From: Holophagales bacterium
GTDB taxonomy: Bacteria; Acidobacteriota; Thermoanaerobaculia; Multivoradales; Multivoraceae
Reading direction: 5' to 3'
DNA: 64,000 nt
Assembly (NCBI GenBank): GCA_009837885.1
Contig: VXSP01000025.1
Span: 1 to 64,000 of the forward strand
The translations under genes and the position numbers were made by a program. This document shows positions 41,879 to 51,603 of the stretch, piece after piece. Position 1 is the first letter of the stretch. Each line of letters begins with the position of its first letter. The notes beneath the pieces were generated by a model. It did not search any database. It saw only the letters and a program-made list of their open reading frames with translations, and was not told where the DNA came from.

Positions 41879-44248
41879 ATGAGAGCACTCGACCGCAAAC
41901 TGCTGCGCGACCTCTGGAACGTCCGGTCCCAGGTGCTGGCGATCGCGCTGGTCGTCTCGTCGGGAATCGCGCTGCTGGTCATGGCGCAGGGCGTGTTCGG
42001 CTCGCTCGAGACGACCCGCGACGCCTACTACACCCGCTACGCCTTCGCCGACGTGTTCGCCGGCGCCAAGCGCGTACCCAACTGGATCGAAGAGCGCATC
42101 GCGGCGATCCCGGGAGTCAGGCAGGTCCAGACCCGGGTGGTCGTGAGCGTCTCGCTGGACGTGCCCGGAGTCACCGATCCGGTCAACGGACGCCTGATCT
42201 CCCTGCCGGATCGCGGCCGGCCGGCGCTGAACGACGTCGCGCTGCGTCGCGGGCGCTTCCTGGACCCGGACCGGGCGGAGGAGGCGCTGGTCGGCGAGCG
42301 CTTCGCGGAAGCTCACGGCCTCGACCTGGGGGACCGCCTGTTCGCGGTCATCAACGGTCGCCGCCAGCCCCTGGAGATCGTCGGCGTCGCGCTCAGCCCC
42401 GAGTTCGTCTACGGCATCGGTCCGGGAGAACTGGTCCCGGATCCGAAGCACTTCGGCTTCCTGTGGATGACCCGGAGGCACCTGGCCACCGCGTTCGAGA
42501 TGGAGGGCGGGTTCAACGATGTCGCCCTGACGCTCGCCGACGACTCCCCCAGCCTCGAGCGCGCTGCCATCGTCGAGCTCGACGCGATTCTCGATCCGTA
42601 CGGCGGTCTGGGCGCGATTCCGCGTGCGGACCAGACCTCGAACTGGTACCTCGAGAACGAGTTGACGCAGCTCGAGAACATGGGACTCCTGGTGCCGTTG
42701 ATCTTCATCGCCGTGGCCACGTTCCTGCTTAACGTGGTTCTGCGGCGAACCGTCGCGGTGCAGCGCGAACAGATCGCCGCGCTCAAGGCTCTCGGCTACT
42801 CGAACCTCCGGCTCGGCATCCACTACGTGCAGTGGGCCGTCGTCGTGGTGGCGCTCGGCGCCCTGCTCGGGATCGGCGCCGGCCTGTTGCTGGCCGAAGC
42901 GATGCTCGGCCTCTACATGGAGTACTTCCGCTTTCCGCTCCTGATCTACAACGTGTCGGCGTCGAGCATTCTGATCGCCGTCGGAGTGAGCCTCGTCGCC
43001 GCGACGGTGGGCGCGCTGGGGGCGGTGCGCAGCGTCGTCTCGCTGCCGCCTGCCGAAGCGATGCGCCCGGCGGCGCCCGAGACCTTCCGGGTCTCCCTGT
43101 TCGAACGGCTGGGCGCCCGGCGATGGTTGTCGCAGCCCGCGCGGATGGTGCTGCGCAACCTGTCGCGACGCCCGGTGCGCGCGGGCCTGTCGATCGTGGG
43201 CATCGCCTTCGCCGGCGCGATCATGGTCGTTGGCTCGGCGATGATGGACTCGATGGACGAACTGCTCGAAGTGCAGTTCAACATCATCCAGCGCCAGGAC
43301 CTGTCGGTGAGCTTCTTCGAGCCGGTCGAACGAAGCGCGGTGCACGAACTCGCCGCCCTCTCCGGCGTGCTGCAGGTGGAGCCGACGAACGGCATCGCGG
43401 CGCGGCTGCGCAGCGGCCACCTGCAAAAGCAGACGGCGATCCAGGCGCTGGCGCCCGATGCCAGGTTGCAGCGCGTGGTCGACGTGGACTATCGCGCCAT
43501 CCGCCTCGACCGGCCGGGTCTCGTCCTGTCCACGCTGCTGGCGGAGCAGTTGCAGGTCGAGCCGGGCGACACGCTGATGGTCGAGATCATGGAGGACGGC
43601 AGACCGGTGCGCGAGGTCGTGCTGACCGACACCGTCGACGACCTGCTCGGCGTGACGGCGTACATGGAGCAGGAGTCGCTCCGGCGGCTGGTGCGGCGCG
43701 ACGACACGATCAGCGGCGCGATGCTCAAGATCGACAGCCTGGCCGAGGAACGGCTGTTCGGCCTGCTGAAGGCGATGCCGGCGGTGGCGGGCGTGACGTT
43801 GCGCAGCGCCGCGCTCGAGAACATCCAGACCTACATGCTCGACAACATGTCGATGATGATGAGCGTCAACCTGCTCTTCGCGGTGATCATCGCCTTCGGG
43901 GTGATCTACAACACGGCGCGGATCTCCCTGTCCGAGACCAGCCGTGAACTCGCCAGCCTGCGGGTGATCGGCTTCACCCGCGGCGAGATCTCCTCGATCC
44001 TGCTGGGCGAACTCGGGATCCTCACCGTGGCCTCGATTCCACTCGGTCTGCTCCTCGGCTACGGCATGATCGCCGGCGTGATGAGTGCCTTCGAGAGCGA
44101 GCTGTTCCGGTTGCCGGTGGTGGTCGACCCGAACACGTTCCTGGTCTCCGCGGCGACCGTTCTCGGGTCGATGGCCGTGTCTGCCTGGACGGTTCGGCGT
44201 AAGCTCCACGAACTCGATCTGGTCGCGGTTCTCAAGACCCGCGAGTAG
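41879..44248 (+). CDS. FtsX-family ABC transporter permease (MacB/DevC-like, duplicated)
   Basis: 789 residues, 4 bp after the ATPase gene. An N-terminal helix ([20 protein letters not shown]) is followed by a large periplasmic domain (~45-260), then a three-helix FtsX bundle ([60 protein letters not shown]). A second helix ([20 protein letters not shown]) leads to a second periplasmic domain and a C-terminal FtsX bundle ([40 protein letters not shown]; ending [22 protein letters not shown]). So both halves of the exporter core are fused in one chain. Confidence 0.9.
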   Translation: MRALDRKLLRDLWNVRSQVLAIALVVSSGIALLVMAQGVFGSLETTRDAYYTRYAFADVFAGAKRVPNWIEERIAAIPGVRQVQTRVVVSVSLDVPGVTDPVNGRLISLPDRGRPALNDVALRRGRFLDPDRAEEALVGERFAEAHGLDLGDRLFAVINGRRQPLEIVGVALSPEFVYGIGPGELVPDPKHFGFLWMTRRHLATAFEMEGGFNDVALTLADDSPSLERAAIVELDAILDPYGGLGAIPRADQTSNWYLENELTQLENMGLLVPLIFIAVATFLLNVVLRRTVAVQREQIAALKALGYSNLRLGIHYVQWAVVVVALGALLGIGAGLLLAEAMLGLYMEYFRFPLLIYNVSASSILIAVGVSLVAATVGALGAVRSVVSLPPAEAMRPAAPETFRVSLFERLGARRWLSQPARMVLRNLSRRPVRAGLSIVGIAFAGAIMVVGSAMMDSMDELLEVQFNIIQRQDLSVSFFEPVERSAVHELAALSGVLQVEPTNGIAARLRSGHLQKQTAIQALAPDARLQRVVDVDYRAIRLDRPGLVLSTLLAEQLQVEPGDTLMVEIMEDGRPVREVVLTDTVDDLLGVTAYMEQESLRRLVRRDDTISGAMLKIDSLAEERLFGLLKAMPAVAGVTLRSAALENIQTYMLDNMSMMMSVNLLFAVIIAFGVIYNTARISLSETSRELASLRVIGFTRGEISSILLGELGILTVASIPLGLLLGYGMIAGVMSAFESELFRLPVVVDPNTFLVSAATVLGSMAVSAWTVRRKLHELDLVAVLKTRE

Positions 44249-44261
44249 GAAGAAGGAACTG

Positions 44262-45464
44262 ATGACGACGCGGCGCTGGGTGTTGTGGGGCGTGGGGCTG
44301 GTCGTGGTCGCGGCCGCCGTGTTTCTCGGCACGCGCCCGCAGCCGGTCCCGGCGGAGCTCGCGCAGGTGACGCGTGGACCGCTGGAGGTGACGATCGACG
44401 AGGAGGGCGAGACCAGGGTCCGGGACCGCTTCGTCATCTCGGCGCCACTTGCCGGCCGCGTGCTGCGGATCGAACTCGAGCCCGGCGACGCCGTGGTGGC
44501 GGGCGAGACGGTGCTCGCGGTCTTCCTGCCCTCGGCGCCGGTGCTTCTCGATGCCCGAAGCCGCGCCGAGGCGGAGGCGGTGGTGGAGACCGCGACCGCC
44601 GCGCTCGGCCAGGCCGAAGCGAACTACGAGCGGGCGGCGGCCGAACTCGTCTACTCGCGTTCCGAGGCGGGACGCTACCTGCGGCTGAGCCAGGAGGGAA
44701 TCGTCTCGGTCGAGACGATGGAAAGCGCCCAGCTCGACCTCGACACCCGGCAGGAAGCCGTCGAGGCAGCCGACTACGCGGTGCGCACGGCCCGCAGCGA
44801 GTTGCAGGCGGCGCGGGTCCGACTGCTGCGGTTCAGCGCCGAGAGCGCTGAGGACATGAACGGTACGGCGATCCGGATCGTGTCGCCCGTTTCAGGCGTC
44901 GTGCTCCGTCGCGTGCGCGAAAGCGAGTCCGTGGTGCCGGCTGGCGAAGCCCTGCTCGAAGTCGGCGATCCGGCGCAGATCGAAGTGGTGACGGACTATC
45001 TGTCGAAGGACGCCGTGCGGATGCGGTCGGGCCAGCGCGTGCTGATCGATCGATGGGGCGGTGATCGCCCGCTGCTGGGCCGGCTGCGGCGGGTGGAACC
45101 CTCGGGGTTCACGAAGATCTCGGCGCTCGGCGTCGAGGAGCAGCGGGTGAACGTGGTCATCGACATCGTCGATCCGCCTGCCGTGTGGGCCGGCCTGGGT
45201 GACGGATTCCGGGTCGAGACCCGTGTCGTCGTCTGGGAGAGTGCGGACGAACTGAAGGCGCCGACCGGGGCGCTGTTCCGTCGCGACGAGAACTGGGCGG
45301 TGTTTGCGGTCGAAGGAGGCCGCGCGGCCCTTCGGGACATCGAGGTCGGTGAGCGGAACGCGCGGGAAGCCCAGGTTCTCGGCGGCCTCGAACCGGGCGA
45401 GCAGGTCGTGGTCTACCCGAGCGACAGTCTGAACGACGGTTCGCCGGTCTCGGCCGAGCTCTGA
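44262..45464 (+). CDS. HlyD/DevB-type membrane fusion (adaptor) protein
   Basis: 400 residues from the ATG at 44262, preceded by AGAAGGA; an in-frame extension to 44085 runs inside the permease gene and was rejected. One N-terminal helix (WVLWGVGLVVVAAAVFLGTR), a lipoyl/barrel-sandwich half (FVISAPLAGRVLRIELEPGD), a coiled-coil hairpin (~110-200), the second half of the lipoyl domain (IRIVSPVSGVVLRRV), then beta-barrel and membrane-proximal domains. It links the ABC permease to an outer-membrane channel, which is not encoded here. It is the last gene of the operon. The convergent flavin oxidoreductase gene ends 13 bp away. Confidence 0.88.
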   Translation: MTTRRWVLWGVGLVVVAAAVFLGTRPQPVPAELAQVTRGPLEVTIDEEGETRVRDRFVISAPLAGRVLRIELEPGDAVVAGETVLAVFLPSAPVLLDARSRAEAEAVVETATAALGQAEANYERAAAELVYSRSEAGRYLRLSQEGIVSVETMESAQLDLDTRQEAVEAADYAVRTARSELQAARVRLLRFSAESAEDMNGTAIRIVSPVSGVVLRRVRESESVVPAGEALLEVGDPAQIEVVTDYLSKDAVRMRSGQRVLIDRWGGDRPLLGRLRRVEPSGFTKISALGVEEQRVNVVIDIVDPPAVWAGLGDGFRVETRVVVWESADELKAPTGALFRRDENWAVFAVEGGRAALRDIEVGERNAREAQVLGGLEPGEQVVVYPSDSLNDGSPVSAEL

Positions 45465-45477
45465 GCGTCGCGGCGGT

Positions 45478-46608
45478 TCACGAGGAAAGGGGGCCGATGA
45501 CTCCCTCCGCGAACTCGTGGAGCATCGCCATCTCCTCTTCCTGCTCGAACCAGCCGACGTGGTGCCACAGGAAGAACTCTTCGATGCCGAACGTGTCGTT
45601 GAGCCGCCCGACGTGGTCGAGCACCTGCTGGCGAGACCCCATCCACAGCCGACCGATCGGCACGTGGTAGGGAGGGGCGTTGTAGGCGAAGTTGAACAGC
45701 CACTCGAAGCCTTCGTAGAGCTTCTTCGTCTCGGCCGGGTTTCGTCCCATGAGCAGGTGTCCGCCCAGCGCGAGCATGTCGTTGGGGCCGATGATGCGGC
45801 CGTGTTGCAGCGCTTCCTCCAGGCAGACGTCCAGGGTCAGGGGGATGAAGTCCTCCTTCGACTCGTTGAACATGCCCATCATCTTGCCGCCTTCGCGGGC
45901 CCAGAACTTCGCGGTCCCCATGCTGTAGCTGAACGGCGCGTAGACCGGAGGGTGCGGGTCGTTCTGCAGCGGACGGGGGACGATCCCGATCTCCTTCAGC
46001 GTGCCGTCGTCGGTCACCGAACCGGGCGACCACTCTCTGGTGGGGCCGAAGCTCCAGTCCATCGCCGGCGGCGCCTGCCAGAACTCGCCCGAGAGGCTCA
46101 CCACCTCCTGCGTCCAGAGCGCCTTCACGAGTCGCCAGTTCTCCTCGAACGCGCGACGGTTGCGCTGGTCCACCTCCGACTTGTCGGAGTGCGTCGCCGT
46201 GATCCCGATGTGCTGGCCGAACGTGCCGGTCCAGCGGGGCGTGTTGCCCCTCGTGAAGCCGGCGAACATGCGGCCACCGGTGAAGTGGTCGAGCATCGCC
46301 AGGTTTTCGGCCAACTGAATGGGATTGACGGCGGTCAGGTTCATGCCGAGCTGGCCGACGCGCATCCGCTCAGTATGTTGGGCGACGAAGTAGTCCCAGA
46401 ACAGCGGATTCGTCGTCGTCTCGATCCCTTCCACCTGCAGATGCTGCTCCGTCATGCAGAAGCCGGTGTAGCCGACCGACTCGGCGAACGTCATCTGGGT
46501 CCTGAGATTCGCCATCAGCGCCTGGAACCGGTTCGGGTCCGATCCTGCGCGGCCGACCTGTTCGCCCAGGCGCCGCATGTAGGGGATGGCGAGGATGACG
46601 AACTCCAT
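45478..46608 (-). CDS. LLM-class (bacterial luciferase-like) flavin-dependent monooxygenase
   Basis: 376 residues from the ATG at 46608, overlapping the Rieske gene stop (ATGA). Luciferase-like TIM-barrel signatures: ESVGYTGFCMTEQHLQVEGI, RMRVGQLGMNLTAVNPIQLAENLAMLDHFTGGRMFAGFTRG, and later EEFFLWHHVGWFEQEEEM. Enzymes of this class oxidise organic substrates with reduced FMN/F420 and oxygen. Coupling to a Rieske oxygenase and a carrier suggests a two-oxygenase catabolic or biosynthetic path for one imported compound. The substrate is unknown and the flavin partner reductase is not nearby. Confidence 0.87.
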   Translation of the reverse strand: MEFVILAIPYMRRLGEQVGRAGSDPNRFQALMANLRTQMTFAESVGYTGFCMTEQHLQVEGIETTTNPLFWDYFVAQHTERMRVGQLGMNLTAVNPIQLAENLAMLDHFTGGRMFAGFTRGNTPRWTGTFGQHIGITATHSDKSEVDQRNRRAFEENWRLVKALWTQEVVSLSGEFWQAPPAMDWSFGPTREWSPGSVTDDGTLKEIGIVPRPLQNDPHPPVYAPFSYSMGTAKFWAREGGKMMGMFNESKEDFIPLTLDVCLEEALQHGRIIGPNDMLALGGHLLMGRNPAETKKLYEGFEWLFNFAYNAPPYHVPIGRLWMGSRQQVLDHVGRLNDTFGIEEFFLWHHVGWFEQEEEMAMLHEFAEGVIGPLSS

Positions 46609-47786
46609 CAGGCGCCCACCTTGCCGGCGTCGCCGTTCAGGTAGTCCAGCACGCTCTGCTGGAAGTGCATGATGGGCGATTCGGCCCCGAAGCCGGCGGC
46701 CATGGGCCCGACCTTGAACTTCGGGGAGCGCAGGTTGCGCTGGATCATCTCGCAGATCCACATGTCCTCGAGCTGGAAGTTGCCGGACTCCATCGGGTGT
46801 CCTTCCTGGTTGGCCAGGCTGATCAGCGTGGGCGCCTTGCCCGCTTCGGCGCGTGAGGCCGATCCGTACGTCGTCCAGCTCTGCGTCCACATGGTCGTGA
46901 GGTCCGGGGTCTTCGGTTCCAGCACCGAGACGTGAAAGCCCCAGGGGCTCGGCGACAGGATGGTCAGCGGAAAGAGCATGACCACGCCCGGATAGAAGCT
47001 CTCCTCGTGACCCGGCAGGCGGGTCGCCCCCGCGCCGTCGGCGAGTTCGGCCGACAGCACGGTGGACGATTGCGGATCCCCTTCCCGCTCGGTCGAGTAC
47101 CAGACGGTGTGTCGGCCTACGGGATGCCAGACGTTCCGGTCGGGATAGACGCTGCCCAGCGTCTTGTTGTGGAGATAGCCGAGGTGGTAGCCGTCGATCG
47201 CGTTCTCGTAGAAGACCTTCCAGTTGCAGTGCATCTCGTAGCGCACGTCGCCGGCGTAGCTCAACGTGCCGTCGCCCAGGTCATGCGGCCAGGCGTGCTC
47301 GTCGAGCCCCGCGATCCACCGGTCGAATGGCTCGGGCGGATCCGGGTCCGGATTCACGTAGACCATGCCGCGGTGGGCGCCGACCGCGGCTCGATGGAGC
47401 GAGAAGCTCTCGCGGGGTACGGCGCCGAAGCACTCCGCTTCGTTGGGCACGCCGTGCAGCGCGCCGTTCGTCTCGTAGGTCCAGCGGTGATACGGGCAGC
47501 GGATGGTGCTGCCCAGGTTGCCGCTGCCTTCGACGATCTCGCAGCCGCGGTGGCGGCAGACGTTGTGGAAGGCCTGGAGCTCCCCGGCCTCGTCCCGGAG
47601 CACGAACAGGGAGTGGTTCATCACGCGGCAGGCGCGGAAGTCGCCGGGTTCCTTCAGGTCCTCCTCGGTGGCGGCCCAGACCCAGGAGCGGTCGAACAGG
47701 CCGTCGACTTCACGGTCCAGCCACTCGGCGTCGAAGTAGGCCTCGGACGGAAGGAGTTGACGGGGATTGTCGAATGGTTGGGTCAT
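46608..47786 (-). CDS. Rieske-type aromatic ring-hydroxylating oxygenase, alpha subunit
   Basis: 392 residues from the ATG at 47786, chosen for its AGAGGAGA ribosome-binding site. The Rieske cluster site is C77-R-H79 and C97-P-Y-H100. The catalytic iron site is in NWKVFYENAIDGYHLGYLH (Asp/His/His facial triad region). Length and order fit a three-subunit-system alpha chain (dioxygenase, monooxygenase or demethylase). No ferredoxin or reductase gene adjoins, so electrons must come from elsewhere. It is likely coupled to the LLM monooxygenase (4-bp overlap). Confidence 0.92.
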   Translation of the reverse strand: MTQPFDNPRQLLPSEAYFDAEWLDREVDGLFDRSWVWAATEEDLKEPGDFRACRVMNHSLFVLRDEAGELQAFHNVCRHRGCEIVEGSGNLGSTIRCPYHRWTYETNGALHGVPNEAECFGAVPRESFSLHRAAVGAHRGMVYVNPDPDPPEPFDRWIAGLDEHAWPHDLGDGTLSYAGDVRYEMHCNWKVFYENAIDGYHLGYLHNKTLGSVYPDRNVWHPVGRHTVWYSTEREGDPQSSTVLSAELADGAGATRLPGHEESFYPGVVMLFPLTILSPSPWGFHVSVLEPKTPDLTTMWTQSWTTYGSASRAEAGKAPTLISLANQEGHPMESGNFQLEDMWICEMIQRNLRSPKFKVGPMAAGFGAESPIMHFQQSVLDYLNGDAGKVGA

Positions 47787-47827
47787 GTCGGGTCTCCTCT
47801 TGACGTTCCGGGACGATAACGGCTGCG

Positions 47828-49228
47828 TCACGTGCCTCCGTTCGCGGCAAGGGCGGCCAGGTTCTCCTCGTGCCGAAGCCGGCTAAGGCGGTAGTAGCGG
47901 AGCGCGTAGACCGCGGTCAGATAGAGCGCCGCCAGGACTGGGCCATAGAGCCACCCCAGACGGTCGATCGTCGCCTGGTCGATCGTTGACGTGTCAGGTT
48001 CGGTGGGGAGGTCGATGGCGCTCAGGAGCAGACCGCCGATCCACACCCCCATGCCGGTAGCTACCTTTCCGGTGAAGGACAGAACGGACGTCACCAGGCC
48101 CTCTTCGCGCCTGCCGGTCGAGACCGCGCGGGCGTCGACGACGTCCGCCACCATCGAGGCGCTGATCGCACTGCCCATCACGATCAGCGTGATCTGGAAG
48201 ACACCGATCACCGTCATCAGCGGGAAGAGCGCCGCGTGGCCGACCGGGGGAAAGGCCCCGAGCAGGGCGAGGATCACCGGACCGCTGCCGGCCAGCATCG
48301 AGAGAATGGAGACCCGGATCAGCACGCCCTTCTTGTCGCGGCCACGGCTCAATGGTGGCAGGACCGCGAACGCGATGAGCGGCGAAACGAGTTGGGCGGC
48401 CAGGATGGTGCTGGTCTGATGGCTGGCGAAGCCCCAGAACCATGGCTGCATGTACGCCCACATCGCGGTCGCGGTTCCGCTGGCGGCCGCCGTGAATGCG
48501 GTGGAGGCAACGATCGCGACCAGACTCCGGTCGCGGAGGGTCGCTATCGTCTCACCGAGCGCCTGCGCGATGGAAAGGGCGCCGGGAGACGGAGTCGTGA
48601 GCTTCGGGATGTGCCGGCGGGTCGCCAGGGCTGCCGCGGTCAGGCAGGCCAGCACGCCGATCGCCGTCACGAGGCCCGCCTGTTCGTAGCCGACCCTGCT
48701 CAGAATCCCGGTGCCGTCGGGGTACTCGGGCGAATCGGCCAGCCACCAGAGGTACATGGCCACGGCCATCGCCGTGCCGAAGAGCCAGCCGGCCGCGTAC
48801 GAGTAGTTCATGAGCCCCGTGCGCTCGTCGTAGTCGGGAGCGATTTCCGGCAGCAGGGCGTTGAAGGGGACGGTGTGCATCGTCATCGCCAGACGCAGCC
48901 CGATGGTGAAGCCCGCGAGCCACAGGAAGGTCGCGGGCTGCGACAGGTCCGGCGGCGTCCACAGGCAGTAGTAGCAGAGCGCGGCCGGAACGACCGAGGC
49001 ATAGAGGAACGGATGGCGTCGTCCCAGCCGACTCCGCAGACGGTCCGACCAGCGGCCGACCAGCGGGTCGGAAACGGCGTCGAAGGCGAGCGCCAAGAGC
49101 AGCGCGGAGCCGGCCAGCGCCGGTTCCAGGCCGATGACCTGGCTGTAGTAGATGAGGAGGAAGTAGGAGACGCCGTTGGTGACCAGGCCGGCCCCCGTTC
49201 CGGATGCGCTGAACGCGAGGCGGTCCAA
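47828..49228 (-). CDS. MFS/GPH-family cation symporter
   Basis: 466 residues with about 12 helices. N-terminal AFDAVSDPLVGRWSDRLRSRLGRRHPFLYA is the signature of the glycoside-pentoside-hexuronide (MelB-like) group: the D-P-x-x-G-x-x-S-D loop followed by RxGRRxP. It should import a sugar, glycoside or other organic solute with a cation. The predicted TTG start at 49228 is weak, though the signature lies only ~50 residues in. It lies 41 bp upstream of the Rieske gene in the same direction, so it may supply the oxygenases' substrate. Confidence 0.85.
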   Translation of the reverse strand: MDRLAFSASGTGAGLVTNGVSYFLLIYYSQVIGLEPALAGSALLLALAFDAVSDPLVGRWSDRLRSRLGRRHPFLYASVVPAALCYYCLWTPPDLSQPATFLWLAGFTIGLRLAMTMHTVPFNALLPEIAPDYDERTGLMNYSYAAGWLFGTAMAVAMYLWWLADSPEYPDGTGILSRVGYEQAGLVTAIGVLACLTAAALATRRHIPKLTTPSPGALSIAQALGETIATLRDRSLVAIVASTAFTAAASGTATAMWAYMQPWFWGFASHQTSTILAAQLVSPLIAFAVLPPLSRGRDKKGVLIRVSILSMLAGSGPVILALLGAFPPVGHAALFPLMTVIGVFQITLIVMGSAISASMVADVVDARAVSTGRREEGLVTSVLSFTGKVATGMGVWIGGLLLSAIDLPTEPDTSTIDQATIDRLGWLYGPVLAALYLTAVYALRYYRLSRLRHEENLAALAANGGT

Positions 49229-49282
49229 CGGCCGCCCCTCAGCCGGCGGCCGGGTACGACGCCGTCGGGCGCCGCGATCGCT

Positions 49283-50236
49283 TTACTCGGCTATCTGAAA
49301 CGGCGCCGACCACTCCATCGTGCCCCAGCGGATCGTCAGCATCCCGGCCGCGCCGTCCATCTCCAGCACGCCCTCCGTGTGCTCCGAGGGTTCGGCGAGG
49401 GTGCGGAAGGCCAGGGGCGTCTCGCCGGCATCGTGTTCGGCCATGTGCATCGTGCCCCAGACGTCGGCCAGGTGGTTGAACACGAGCTTCCAGCCGTCGC
49501 CCTCGCGCTTGAGCCAGAGGCTGTAGACGCCGGGATAGGTCGGACCGTGGTTGTGGGCGGCTACCTCGACGTCCTCGAACGCGAGGTCGGCGTCGGTCCA
49601 GAACTTGAACGGCTTGCCGTAGATCGGTCCCAGGACCTCGCCGTCCGCCAGAGACTCGAGCTTGTCGTAGTCGGGACCGGGAGCCTCCAGGAGATCGACG
49701 CGGAGCCGGATCGCCTGTCCGTCGACCTCGACCCGGGAAAGGGCCAGATCGTCGTCGTCTCCGACCGGTTGACGCTCGACGATGATCCCGGCCGCCTCGG
49801 CCGCTTCCTTCGTTACTCCCTTGACATCGGCGTTGAAGAACCCGGCTTCCAGTCTCCCGGCCAGACCGTCGCCTTCCCGCGCGAGGTCCATCTCGACCGG
49901 CACGAGCTGGCCGCCGAAGTCCAGGTTCCACTTGAGCTGGACGCCCGTTTCCGTGCGGCTGATGTTCTCGATCACGACGTCGGCCAGACGCGCCAGGTAG
50001 AAGTCGGCGCTCGCCTTGCCGTTGTCGTCGGCGAACGTGATCAGGCTGTTGAGCGAGCCTTGCTCGGTGAGCACTTCGAGCACCCACTCGCCGAGAAACG
50101 GCTCGATCTCGGCCGTGTCTACGCGTTCGGCGGATGCTGGTTCAGGCGGCGGTTCCTGGGCCAGTGCCGGGCCGGCGAGCAGGAGCGCGGCCAGGAACGG
50201 GATGACGTGTGAGCTGCGGTGAGAGTTTCGTGCCAT
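49283..50236 (-). CDS. Secreted protein of unknown function (DUF2911-like)
   Basis: 317 residues with a clear signal peptide (IPFLAALLLAGPALAQ). The C-terminal half, with PGVYSLWLKREGDGWKLVFN, then HLADVWGTMHMAEHDAG and TIRWGTMEWSAPF, resembles DUF2911, a beta-sandwich family common in secreted proteins. The N-terminal half (FLGEWVLEVLTEQGSLNSLI) is unassigned. No catalytic residues can be named. It shares direction with the carrier gene 54 bp downstream. Confidence 0.6.
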   Translation of the reverse strand: MARNSHRSSHVIPFLAALLLAGPALAQEPPPEPASAERVDTAEIEPFLGEWVLEVLTEQGSLNSLITFADDNGKASADFYLARLADVVIENISRTETGVQLKWNLDFGGQLVPVEMDLAREGDGLAGRLEAGFFNADVKGVTKEAAEAAGIIVERQPVGDDDDLALSRVEVDGQAIRLRVDLLEAPGPDYDKLESLADGEVLGPIYGKPFKFWTDADLAFEDVEVAAHNHGPTYPGVYSLWLKREGDGWKLVFNHLADVWGTMHMAEHDAGETPLAFRTLAEPSEHTEGVLEMDGAAGMLTIRWGTMEWSAPFQIAE

Positions 50237-50343
50237 GCCGGAAGAGCCTCTTCGTCAAAGGGGGTTTCCTGTGGGCAGGTCCGGGCACCTGCGACGGGGG
50301 AGTCTACTAGCAGCCATCGCAGCCGTCAGGCCACGCCGCCTCG

Positions 50344-51540
50344 TCAGAAGTAGTCGGGCATGGACGGCGGTTCGGCCCCGAAGACCCGGTCCGCCTGTGC
50401 CAGTGCGGCGGCCGATCCCCGGACGGCCTGCATGGCCGCGAGGCGGCGGGCACTCAGGTGGCCGGTGTAGAGAGAACCGAGCGCACGGATGTCCATCCCC
50501 AGCGTGTCGGGCCCGGCATCCTGATCGACCCGCTTCGCCCTGGCCTCGCCGCCGTCGATCTCGATCAGCCAGCGGCCCGCGTTTCCGGCCAGGACGTCGT
50601 CCGTCAGTTCCAGGTCGAGCCTCGCGTTCACGGCCGCGGGAAAGCCGCGTTCGGCGAACGCCGCCCGGACGTCGACGATGCGGATCATCCAGGTCTCGGC
50701 GATGGAGATCTCGGTCCCGACCTCCGGCACGGCGAGGAGCAGCGGGTCATCGAGCGGGCCGTACCAGACCGCGTGGCGGGCCAGGCTGCGGCAGTCCGAG
50801 AACAGGGCGAGGATGCGCCGCGCCGCGCCGGGATGCGCCACCTGAACGTCGCGGATGTTGAGGTCATACGGATAGCGGCCCACTGCGCCCAGGGTGTAGA
50901 CGACGTAACCGTCGATGGCGCCGTCTTCCGCCGGCAGCACGTAGCCATGCACGTCCCGGCCGGCCGGGTGCGTGTGGACGCGCTGCCAGATGTGTTGGTT
51001 GCGGTCGAGCCAGCCGGGACGGTCCGCGGCCAATCGCCGGTAGAGCCGCGCGAGCCCGTCGGCGTCGGTTTCCGGGTCGAGCCGGCGGAGTTCCCCGCTC
51101 GCCTGGATTCGTCCCAGTCCGGCGAGCGGCAGCCGGTACTGGTAGCGGTGGCCCGCGACCGCGTAGCCGGCGCGGCCGTACAGGGTGAAGGTCGTGGGGT
51201 AGAGGGTCGAGACTGCCACGCCGGCGTCGTGCATGTCCTGCAGGGTGGCAGCCATCAGGGACTTCGCGGCGCCGCGGCCGCGGGCCGTGGGGCTGATGGC
51301 GACTCCGGCGATGCCGATGTTGCGGATCGACCGGCCCCCGAGGAACAGGCCCATGTCGTACTGGACCAGCCCCCCGACGACATCACGTCCGGCTCGCACG
51401 ACACGCACGTGGTCCCGTGTCGCCTGCAGCCAGGCGACGCACGAATCGTAGGGGGTATTGAAGGCCAGAGACTCCTGGCGGGCCAGGGCCTCCAGGTCGG
51501 CGGAGGTCTGGATCGGGCCGAAGCTGAGGCGCTGCGTCAC
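50344..51540 (-). CDS. Eis-like GNAT acetyltransferase with C-terminal sterol-carrier fold
   Basis: 398 residues from a GTG at 51540; the frame continues upstream over the divergent LLM gene, which was rejected. The N-terminal GNAT fold has VAISPTARGRGAAKSLMAAT (acetyl-CoA motif) and STLYPTTFTLYGRAGYAVAG. A second, weaker GNAT fold is in the middle (DGYVVYTLGA; RRILALFSDCRSLARHAVWY). The end (VDVRAAFAERGFP to the terminal PSMPDYF) matches the SCP2-like domain and carboxylate terminus of Eis proteins. Eis enzymes acetylate amines such as aminoglycosides at several positions. The physiological substrate is unknown. Confidence 0.85.
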   Translation of the reverse strand: MTQRLSFGPIQTSADLEALARQESLAFNTPYDSCVAWLQATRDHVRVVRAGRDVVGGLVQYDMGLFLGGRSIRNIGIAGVAISPTARGRGAAKSLMAATLQDMHDAGVAVSTLYPTTFTLYGRAGYAVAGHRYQYRLPLAGLGRIQASGELRRLDPETDADGLARLYRRLAADRPGWLDRNQHIWQRVHTHPAGRDVHGYVLPAEDGAIDGYVVYTLGAVGRYPYDLNIRDVQVAHPGAARRILALFSDCRSLARHAVWYGPLDDPLLLAVPEVGTEISIAETWMIRIVDVRAAFAERGFPAAVNARLDLELTDDVLAGNAGRWLIEIDGGEARAKRVDQDAGPDTLGMDIRALGSLYTGHLSARRLAAMQAVRGSAAALAQADRVFGAEPPSMPDYF

Positions 51541-51603
51541 GGTGCGCGAGTCTACCCGCGCCGGGCCTGGACGGCCTGCCGCAACCGCTACACTGCGCCG
51601 CCT

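Noticed and set aside
48236..50212. A 658-codon plus-strand frame
   Set aside because: Antisense to the GPH carrier and DUF2911-like genes, low-complexity Arg/Gly/Glu composition, no motif.
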